Origin: Syntrophomonadaceae bacterium
GTDB taxonomy: Bacteria > Bacillota > Syntrophomonadia > Syntrophomonadales > Syntrophomonadaceae
Length of the DNA stretch: 11,971 bases
Direction of reading: 5' to 3'
Assembly (NCBI GenBank): GCA_030526885.1
Contig: JAUNBV010000051.1
Coordinates: 1 to 11,971, forward strand
Below, piece by piece: positions 1-6,373 of this stretch. The notes below the pieces were generated by a model. It was not told the origin of the DNA, ran no database searches, and saw only the letters and a program-made list of their open reading frames with translations. Both the position numbers and the translations under genes were made by a program. How positions within the stretch are numbered: position 1 is the stretch's first letter; each line of letters starts with the position of its first letter.

Positions 1-1
1 G

Positions 2-1654
2 GAATTGCAGAGCTCCAACGAGGAACTGCAGTCCGTCAACGAGGAACTCTACACCGTAAACTCCGAGTATCAGCTCAAGCTGGCCGAGCTGGCCGACTTG
101 AATGACGATATCGCCAACTTCCTGTCCTCCACCCTGACCGGCATTATTTTCGTCGACAACCGGCTCAACATTCGCCGCTATACCGATTATGTGACCACGG
201 AATTCTCCATGATGGACCACGACATCGGCCGTTCTTTGAAGTTTATATCCTATCACTTCCCCACGGTGGATATTACGGAAATATGCGACAATGTGCTCAA
301 AACGCTGGTTCCCGACGAGCGCGAGATCACCACCAGCAAAAACAAAGTATTCTTCATGCGCGTGGCGCCGTACCGCTCCACCGAGAACAAGATACTGGGC
401 TGCGTAATCACGCTCATAGATATCACCAAGCAAAAACAAGGCCAGGTGCGGCTCGAAACCACGGAAAAGAAATTGTCTATCGCCCAGGAGGCGGTGGAAG
501 CCAAGAGCGATTATTTATCGCGCATTGCCCATGAAATCAGAATGCCGATGGGCGCTTTGATCGGCCTGTCCAAAAGCGCCCGGCAGCAAGCGGGCGATAA
601 AAAAGCGCTGTTTGATAGCTTGGATAAAATAACCGAGACCATCGAGTATATGGCCTCCATCGTTTCCGATATATCGGAGGCTTCCCGGGTTGAGCGCGAA
701 GCGCTGGAAAATGTGTCCGAGCCATTTTTCCTGAGCGAACTGCTGGACAATATAAACGCTCTTATCAGCGTCTACGCGGCAGAGGCCGGGCAGCAATTCG
801 AGATGTCGCTGGACGACAGCCTCCAACCTTACTACGCCGGTAATAAAACGTCGCTCCAGCAGATATTGGTCAACTTCCTGAACAACTCCATAAAATACAC
901 GCCGCGCGGGGGCGCGATATCGCTGAAAGCGTCCGAGGCCCCCGACAAGGCGGGCGGCGACAACAAGGCGTGCCTTTGCTTCGTAATCTCCGATACCGGC
1001 ATAGGCATAGAAGAAGATTTTATCCCCAAAATGTTCAATCCCTTCACGCGCCAAAGCGCGGGAGACGAAAACGAAGACTCCAGCATGGGGCTGGGCCTGT
1101 CCATCGCCCATAACCTGATCCGCTCGATGAACGGGGACGTGACGGTGGAAAGCGAGGTCGGAAAAGGCAGCACCTTTACCATCCATGTGATGCTGGACCG
1201 GTATGACCCGGAACAAGGCTTGTTGCCCAGCAGCCTGGGCGCAGCCGAGTGGCAGCAGCTTAACCTTGAGGGACGCAATATCCTCGTAGCGGAGGATAAC
1301 GCCCTGAACCGGACCATACTGTGCGAGCTGCTCTTGAACGAGGGCATGACCTGCACCGAAGCGGCTGACGGAGAGGCGGCGGTGAAAGCCTATCTGGAGG
1401 CGCCCGACAACAGCTTTGACTGTATTTTGATGGACATGCGGATGCCCAAGCTGGACGGCATCAGGGCCACCGTCATGATCCGCGATTCCGAAAAACCGGA
1501 TGCCCATACCATTCCTATCATCGGAGTTTCCGCCAACGGCTTTTCCGATGATATAAATAAAGCCATGCTGGCGGGAATTACCGAATATACCACCAAGCCT
1601 ATCGACAGGGACAAACTGCTGCTGGCCATGAACGCGACTATGAATCAAAGATGA
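2..1654 (+). CDS. Hybrid sensor histidine kinase (coiled coil-PAS-HisKA-HATPase-REC), 5'-truncated
   Basis: The reading frame is open to the left edge, so the N-terminus is missing. Residues are counted from the TTG codon at 5. Residues 1-35 form a Glu/Leu/Asn-rich coiled coil (NEELQSVNEELYTVN) typical of the linker before the PAS domain in CheB-CheR fusion proteins. A PAS domain spans about 36-145. The HisKA H-box has phospho-acceptor H176 (HEIRMP). The HATPase has an N-box near N293, a G1 box DTGIG (330-334) and a G2 box GLGLS (362-366). A REC domain (about 425-545) has acidic pair E430-D431, phospho-acceptor D477, S509 and K531. No membrane helix is visible, so the visible part looks cytoplasmic. 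The usual Thr of HExRT is Met180, which may reduce phosphatase activity. The missing part could hold CheB/CheR domains, which is an inference. A free HPt gene follows, suggesting a shared phosphorelay. Confidence 0.93.
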   Translation, partial: ELQSSNEELQSVNEELYTVNSEYQLKLAELADLNDDIANFLSSTLTGIIFVDNRLNIRRYTDYVTTEFSMMDHDIGRSLKFISYHFPTVDITEICDNVLKTLVPDEREITTSKNKVFFMRVAPYRSTENKILGCVITLIDITKQKQGQVRLETTEKKLSIAQEAVEAKSDYLSRIAHEIRMPMGALIGLSKSARQQAGDKKALFDSLDKITETIEYMASIVSDISEASRVEREALENVSEPFFLSELLDNINALISVYAAEAGQQFEMSLDDSLQPYYAGNKTSLQQILVNFLNNSIKYTPRGGAISLKASEAPDKAGGDNKACLCFVISDTGIGIEEDFIPKMFNPFTRQSAGDENEDSSMGLGLSIAHNLIRSMNGDVTVESEVGKGSTFTIHVMLDRYDPEQGLLPSSLGAAEWQQLNLEGRNILVAEDNALNRTILCELLLNEGMTCTEAADGEAAVKAYLEAPDNSFDCILMDMRMPKLDGIRATVMIRDSEKPDAHTIPIIGVSANGFSDDINKAMLAGITEYTTKPIDRDKLLLAMNATMNQR

Positions 1655-1726
1655 CCGCATTGCCGGTGAAGGCGGCGGGTTGAATCAGGCGCGGCGGGGC
1701 GCAAAGCATAAAGCACAGCGGGCAAA

Positions 1727-1757
1727 TATATTATATAGCCGGGGCGGTATATTATAT
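1727..1757. repeat. Two direct copies of TATATTATAT, 21 bp apart
   Basis: The decamer occurs at 1727-1736 and again at 1748-1757, where it runs into the ATG of the HPt gene. The separation of 21 bp is about two helical turns. The copies lie in an otherwise GC-rich 101-nt gap and could provide a -10 element or two half-sites for a regulator. AT-rich low complexity is an equally good explanation. Confidence 0.3.
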
Positions 1758-2118
1758 GAAAGCAAATGAATCCATACTGTTAGAAAAACTGAATAGCTAC
1801 GGCGCCGACACCGAGGGCGCCGTGGCGCGATTCATGGGGGACACGGAATTATACGCCAGTTGCCTCTTGGCCTTTGTAGACGACCCCTGCTTCGCTGCGC
1901 TGCAGGAAGGATTGAGCGCCGGGAATTATGATCAAGCCTTCAGGGCCGCGCACACCCTAAAAGGCGTGGCGGGCAACCTGGGTTTGACGCCTCTCTACCA
2001 GTCCGTGGGCGCTATGGCCGAAATGCTCCGAACCGGCAAGCATGAGCGCCTGGGTGCGGAGCATAACACCGTTTTATTACATTTGAAGCAACTGGAAAAA
2101 CTGCTGCGGGACGGATAA
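1756..2118 (+). CDS. Free histidine phosphotransfer (HPt) protein
   Basis: This 120-residue protein consists of essentially one HPt domain. The signature AAHTLKGVAGNLG (residues 64-76) contains the phospho-acceptor His66 followed by the conserved K69 and G70. The rest is predicted helical, matching the four-helix bundle of the family, and ends just after the domain. HPt proteins carry phosphoryl groups between REC domains of hybrid kinases and response regulators in the cytoplasm. It lies between two genes that each encode a HisKA-HATPase-REC kinase, so it is the obvious shuttle between them. The ATG at 1756 is preceded only by a weak purine site (GGGGCGG, 1741-1747). The 101-nt gap upstream leaves room for its own promoter. 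Its final target is not in the window. Confidence 0.9.
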   Translation: MKANESILLEKLNSYGADTEGAVARFMGDTELYASCLLAFVDDPCFAALQEGLSAGNYDQAFRAAHTLKGVAGNLGLTPLYQSVGAMAEMLRTGKHERLGAEHNTVLLHLKQLEKLLRDG

Positions 2119-2146
2119 ATGGCGTTTCTTCCAAATAAGAGCAGTC

Positions 2147-2156
2147 AGAAGGGAGG
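2147..2156 (+). promoter_or_regulatory. Ribosome binding site that decides a TTG start
   Basis: AGAAGGGAGG sits 6 nt before the TTG at 2163. No ATG in the frame has a comparable site, and the first membrane helix begins about a dozen residues after this TTG, so TTG is chosen as the start of the Cache-type hybrid kinase. Confidence 0.7.
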
Positions 2157-2162
2157 CGCCGT

Positions 2163-4277
2163 TTGAAGAACGACGCATATAGACGCTTCATCAGTATGAA
2201 CGGTTTGTTTTGGGCCATCGCAACGGTTCTGCTCATCGCCGTGGCCTTGTCGTGCTTTATGTTCGCATATTCCTATCAGAGTTTGAGACAAGCCATCCAG
2301 AGGGAACGCATCGATTATGTGGAGGAAATCTCCGCGCAGATAATCAACAGCCAGCAGTTTATGGAACAGGAGTACTCCATCCAGGTACAGACATACGCCC
2401 GTATCCTTAATAACCGCAAGCCGGAGAGCTTGGAGGAGGCGCGGCAAAGTCTCAGCGGCCAGGTCAGCCCCGAAATCCTTTTGATCAGCACGGGGGGAAG
2501 AATAATCAATCTGTCCGGGGAAGCGGTTGTCCTGTCAGACCGCCTGTTTATGCAGGATATATACAATAATCTCGACGTAGTCAAGCTGTTCACCTCGCTC
2601 AATTATAAAACCGATAGCTGGTTGTTTGCCACGCCCATAGAACCGATAAGCATTGCCGGGACCGAATATGAAAACGTGGCCGTGGCCGTGGATGCCGAAA
2701 TGTTCAGGGATAACCTGGCCATTTCGCTGTTTGACCATCGCGGGGCTTCTTATATCATAGATAACGACGGCAGCACCGTCATCAAGCCGCTCAAAACCAA
2801 TATCGCTTTTGACGGTTACAACCTGTTTGCCAGCATGAGCGAGATGGGTGCCAAAAAGGAGGATGTCGCCCGGCTCAAATTAAGCATTGCCGATAACGAT
2901 TCCGGCAATTTCCTCATCGATATCGACCGACAGGAATGGCTCATCAGCTACCAGCACATCAACCGGAAGAATTCCATCGTGGTGGCCATCCCGCTAACGG
3001 TTACCGCCGCGCAAACCTATAACGGGCTGAACAAAACTATCATTTTTGCCGCTACAACCGTGATATTAGTGGGCCTTATCGCCCTTGTAATCTTTTTGCG
3101 TTTATCATACCGCGACAAGGAGCGCGCCCGTCAAGCGCTGGCGGTAGCGGCTAAGAATGATTTCTTTTCCAAAATGAGCCATGACATGAGAACGCCTTTG
3201 AACGCCATCATCGGCTTGCAGATACTGGCCAATGAGAGCGATGACATCGATATAATCAAGGACTATCTGGGCAAATCTTCATCCGCCGCCGATTATTTGT
3301 TGAACATCATCAACGACATCCTGGATATCGACCGCATAGAAAGCGGCAAGATAATCATCGCCGACCAATCCTTCAATATGAACCAGCTCCTTTCCGATAT
3401 AAAGAGTTTTATCACGGAAATAGCCACGGAAAAGAGCTTGGCCTTTGCAACCGAGATCGACGACAGGTTTGAAACCAACTATATCGGAGATCCGGTGCGC
3501 ATCAAGCAAATCCTGGTCAACCTGCTCAACAATGCCGTAAAATTCACTAAACCTTATGGGCGTATATCCCTGAAGGCTTTTCATAACGCCAAAGACGAAA
3601 TATGTGACGAGGTCACCCTGATTGTCAGCGACGCGGGCATCGGCATGAGCGAGGAATACATGACGCGCATTTTCAGGCCTTTTGAGCAGGAATCTTCGTC
3701 ATATACGCAACAATATGCCGGAAGCGGCCTGGGACTGGCGATAGTGTACAGCCTGGTCACTGCCATGGGCGGAACCGTGCAGGCGGAGAGCAAGAAGGGC
3801 GCCGGCTCCCGATTTACGGTTATTCTGCCGTTGGTGCGCGATGAAAAAACCTACCCGCTCCCCCCCAGCGTGGAACGGCATACGCGCTCCTTTGCCGGCA
3901 AGCGCATATTGCTGGCCGAGGACAACTACATCAATCAGCAGGTGGCGATTCAGCTCCTGTCCAAAAAATTTGCCATAACATGCGAGGTAGCGCCGGACGG
4001 CCAAACGGCGGTGGAAATGTTCTCCGCGGCGGCGGCCGGGTATTACGACATGATCCTGATGGATATCAAGATGCCGGTAATGGATGGCCTGGAAGCCACG
4101 CGCCATATCAGGGAACTCCCCCGCCCCGACGCCAAGAGCATCCCCATAATAGGGTTCTCCGCCAACGCCTTCGAGGAGGACGTGGCGCTTTCTATTAAAG
4201 CGGGAATGAACGGTCACCTGGTAAAGCCCATCGATATCGCGGCGCTGTCAATGGTTTTGGAAAAGAACTTAAAATAA
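2163..4277 (+). CDS. Membrane-anchored Cache-like hybrid sensor histidine kinase (HisKA-HATPase-REC)
   Basis: This 704-residue inner-membrane kinase has TM1 at about residues 14-38, an extracellular region at about 39-288, and TM2 at about 292-314. The extracellular part looks like a double Cache sensor; its second half contains an SYIIDNDGST strand-turn typical of Cache/PAS folds. HisKA carries H340 in a canonical HDMRTP box. The HATPase has an N-box at N456/N457, G1 DAGIG (490-494) and G2 GSGLGL (520-525). The C-terminal REC has E586-D587, phospho-acceptor D634, S666 and K688. All catalytic residues are present, so it should be active. Cache domains usually bind small organic molecules outside the cell. 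It starts 44 nt after the HPt gene and ends 12 nt before a solute-binding lipoprotein gene, pointing to one operon and to the lipoprotein as a possible ligand partner. The ligand cannot be predicted. Confidence 0.94.
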   Translation: MKNDAYRRFISMNGLFWAIATVLLIAVALSCFMFAYSYQSLRQAIQRERIDYVEEISAQIINSQQFMEQEYSIQVQTYARILNNRKPESLEEARQSLSGQVSPEILLISTGGRIINLSGEAVVLSDRLFMQDIYNNLDVVKLFTSLNYKTDSWLFATPIEPISIAGTEYENVAVAVDAEMFRDNLAISLFDHRGASYIIDNDGSTVIKPLKTNIAFDGYNLFASMSEMGAKKEDVARLKLSIADNDSGNFLIDIDRQEWLISYQHINRKNSIVVAIPLTVTAAQTYNGLNKTIIFAATTVILVGLIALVIFLRLSYRDKERARQALAVAAKNDFFSKMSHDMRTPLNAIIGLQILANESDDIDIIKDYLGKSSSAADYLLNIINDILDIDRIESGKIIIADQSFNMNQLLSDIKSFITEIATEKSLAFATEIDDRFETNYIGDPVRIKQILVNLLNNAVKFTKPYGRISLKAFHNAKDEICDEVTLIVSDAGIGMSEEYMTRIFRPFEQESSSYTQQYAGSGLGLAIVYSLVTAMGGTVQAESKKGAGSRFTVILPLVRDEKTYPLPPSVERHTRSFAGKRILLAEDNYINQQVAIQLLSKKFAITCEVAPDGQTAVEMFSAAAAGYYDMILMDIKMPVMDGLEATRHIRELPRPDAKSIPIIGFSANAFEEDVALSIKAGMNGHLVKPIDIAALSMVLEKNLK

Positions 4278-4279
4278 CA

Positions 4280-4285
4280 GGAGGG
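4280..4285 (+). promoter_or_regulatory. Ribosome binding site of the solute-binding lipoprotein
   Basis: GGAGGG lies 4 nt before the ATG at 4290 and 7 nt before a second in-frame ATG at 4293. The spacing favours the second ATG; the difference is one residue. Confidence 0.6.
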
Positions 4286-4289
4286 TCAG

Positions 4290-6188
4290 ATGATGAAAAG
4301 AAGGATGCGGAAATATATTATATCGGCGCTGGCGTTGATGCTCATGGCGGCGGCGCTTTGCGGTTGCGCGGCAGAGCCGGCGCCACCGTTGGAGGGCACC
4401 GCCGACAACGATATCCTGACCTTTGCCGACAACTCCCAAAACAAACCCATAATCCGCATAGCCATGCAGCATCACATACCGGACGACTTTTTAATCACCA
4501 CCCTGCAGGCACAATTCCCGGACTATCTGTTCGTGGAGGACTATACGGCGTCGGCGGGCACGAAGTCCATCAAGAACCTGCAAAACTTGCTGGACGCCGA
4601 AGAACCGATGGATCTTATCATAACCGGGTTGCCCGAATTGCCCGCGGCCGAATGTGAGCGTTTGTTCGTCAATCTATCCGCCGAGAGCCTGCTAAACGAC
4701 TACTTGCTGAGTTCCTTAAACAGCATCAGCTTAAACGGCAATATCTATTTTCTGCCCGGCGTATCGACCATGGCGGGCATCGCGTACAATGCGGACATGT
4801 TCGCCCAACACGGCTGGCAGATCCCCACTAATACGGATGAGTTTTTTGCCCTGTGCGAGACCATAGAGGCCGAAGGCATCACGCCTTTTTCCACCTGTTT
4901 TAAGTATCAAAGCCAAATCAACCGCCTGCTGGGATGCATGTGCTACGACCAACTGTATATGACGCCCCAGGACGCGGCGTGGTTGCAGGAGGTGCAAAAC
5001 GGCCGGGCTTCGTTCACGGGCCATATGGAGCCGGCGTATGAACTGGCCCAGCGCTTTTACGACACCGGCGTTATCACCTTGGATTCTTTCACCGCCAGCC
5101 TCACCCAGCAGAGGAACGCTTTCTGGGACGGCGAATATGCCATGATAGACTACAAAGGCGAAATCTACACCTATGGCGACGCGGAGGGAGCTGATTTTGA
5201 GGTGGGCTTTATGCCCTACCCCACCGGGGACAGCCAATACTCGGGCTACTATACCCTACCCAACTACTACCTCGCTCTGCCCAAAACGCTCGAAGCCGAC
5301 CCGGAACGGCTGGCCTTTATGAAGGAGGTCTTAGCGTTCCTCAGCTCGGCGGAAGGGCAGCAGGCGATTATCCGCGACAGCCTCAGCCTCAGCAATGTCA
5401 AGGGGGTGGAACTATCCCCCGACAATCCTGCCCTCAAATATGTCATCGACGCTTACCAAAAAGGCAATATATATCCCGAAATCACCTATATAAAAGGATA
5501 TTCGGAAGGCATCAGAAGCATTTTTGAGGGCGGCTCGGTGGCGGACGCCCTGGCCATAACGGATGAAATCATTATGCACTCCTCCGCAACGGCGGAGCCC
5601 CAGGCCCAATATGAAACCCTGGCCACGGCAGAGACGGATTTTACGGTGCTGGAAACTTCATATTATATAGCCGATAAATTAAAAGCGGCGGCGGGCACGG
5701 ATATCGGGTTGATGATAAACCACAGCTTCTTCGTATCAAATCTTGCCGCAATCAGCGCGGGAGATATCACCTCCAATCTGGACCTTTTCGTCATGAAGGG
5801 GGTGGACGCCCAGGATTGCCTGACCACCTACCGCCTGACCGGCGCCCAGCTCAGGGAGCTTATGGAGCATCCCATGGTCAACGATGTGGAGATAGACGCG
5901 CTGATAGCGGCCTCCGGGCTGGCCGTCAAATACGCGCCGTGGAACGAGCGGGGCAGCCGCGTTATCGAGCTGACGCTGGAGGACGGCACCGAGCTGCGGG
6001 ACGATGAGCTCTACACCGTAGCGGCATGGAACGGCGCCATTGCGGATGAGTACATTACCGATACGGTTGAGGTGCATGATGAGCTGGGCGCTTTAACCGA
6101 TATCCTGGCCGCCGCCCTGCGCGAGGATAAGAGTATCGCGCCGGATATAGCAGGCCGCGTAACGCTAATCTGGCCGGAAGCCGAATAA
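4290..6188 (+). CDS. Lipoprotein: ABC-type solute-binding domain fused to a 5'-nucleotidase C-terminal-like domain
   Basis: The 632-residue protein starts with a lipoprotein signal: basic n-region (KRRMRK), hydrophobic core (10-23) and lipobox LCGC, with Cys26 as the likely lipidated residue. Residues about 53-430 resemble family 1 extracellular solute-binding proteins of carbohydrate transporters, including the GIAYNADMF stretch (163-171), the FWDGEYAM segment (278-285) and an LSSAEGQQ helix (351-358). Residues about 450-627 match the 5'-nucleotidase C-terminal domain: LTGAQLRELME (516-526), ASGLAVKY (541-548), GSRVIEL (555-561) and LYTVAAWNG (574-582). The metallophosphatase half of a nucleotidase is absent, and the usual NGGGIR-type motif is replaced by NHSFFVSN (477-484), so catalysis is unlikely and binding is more probable. 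No permease gene is nearby. It follows the Cache kinase by 12 nt, which suggests a surface receptor or ligand presenter. The ligand is unknown. Confidence 0.85.
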   Translation: MMKRRMRKYIISALALMLMAAALCGCAAEPAPPLEGTADNDILTFADNSQNKPIIRIAMQHHIPDDFLITTLQAQFPDYLFVEDYTASAGTKSIKNLQNLLDAEEPMDLIITGLPELPAAECERLFVNLSAESLLNDYLLSSLNSISLNGNIYFLPGVSTMAGIAYNADMFAQHGWQIPTNTDEFFALCETIEAEGITPFSTCFKYQSQINRLLGCMCYDQLYMTPQDAAWLQEVQNGRASFTGHMEPAYELAQRFYDTGVITLDSFTASLTQQRNAFWDGEYAMIDYKGEIYTYGDAEGADFEVGFMPYPTGDSQYSGYYTLPNYYLALPKTLEADPERLAFMKEVLAFLSSAEGQQAIIRDSLSLSNVKGVELSPDNPALKYVIDAYQKGNIYPEITYIKGYSEGIRSIFEGGSVADALAITDEIIMHSSATAEPQAQYETLATAETDFTVLETSYYIADKLKAAAGTDIGLMINHSFFVSNLAAISAGDITSNLDLFVMKGVDAQDCLTTYRLTGAQLRELMEHPMVNDVEIDALIAASGLAVKYAPWNERGSRVIELTLEDGTELRDDELYTVAAWNGAIADEYITDTVEVHDELGALTDILAAALREDKSIAPDIAGRVTLIWPEAE

Positions 6189-6283
6189 CCGGGGGTTGCC
6201 GTACTGAAAAACGCGGGCCTTTGAGCATTTTAAAAACCATCGGGGTGTTTTTAAAAAATTTTCATATTTAAACTCATTTTAGC

Positions 6284-6327
6284 TTGCGCGATAAGCACCG
6301 TTATTCTATATTATTATAACGGTGCTT
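6284..6327 (+). promoter_or_regulatory. Candidate promoter covered by a perfect 12-bp inverted repeat
   Basis: The arms AAGCACCGTTAT (6293-6304) and ATAACGGTGCTT (6316-6327) are exact reverse complements around an 11-nt AT-only-but-one centre. A possible -35 TTGCGC (6284-6289) and -10 TATATT (6307-6312) are 17 nt apart, so the repeat would overlap the spacer and -10. It lies 46 nt before the flavodiiron gene start. It may be an operator for a redox or oxygen regulator. A terminator for the lipoprotein operon is the alternative, because GTTTATT follows the right arm, but the U-tract is poor. Confidence 0.45.
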
Positions 6328-6355
6328 GTTTATTGCTCACAGCACTCAAATATTT

Positions 6356-6364
6356 AGGGGGGGG
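6356..6364 (+). promoter_or_regulatory. Ribosome binding site with a run of eight G
   Basis: AGGGGGGGG is 9 nt before the ATG at 6374. It decides the start: an in-frame codon at 6326 would begin inside the right arm of the inverted repeat, lacks a ribosome site, and would add 16 residues unlike the family. MKAVKLKENVYWVG is the normal flavodiiron N-terminus. Confidence 0.7.
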
Positions 6365-6373
6365 CGAAATATA

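Noticed and set aside
515..1660. Long - strand open frame of 381 codons opposite the first kinase
   Set aside because: It is the complement of clear kinase and REC motifs, has no ribosome site, and reads as low-conservation His/Gly/Arg-rich sequence typical of antisense frames in GC-rich genes.
6232..6253. AAAAAC/GTTTTT hairpin as terminator of the lipoprotein operon
   Set aside because: Only about six mainly A-T pairs with an unpaired centre; too weak to call with confidence.
6326..6373. Upstream in-frame extension of the flavodiiron gene
   Set aside because: It starts inside the inverted repeat without a ribosome site, and the ATG at 6374 has one and matches the family N-terminus.
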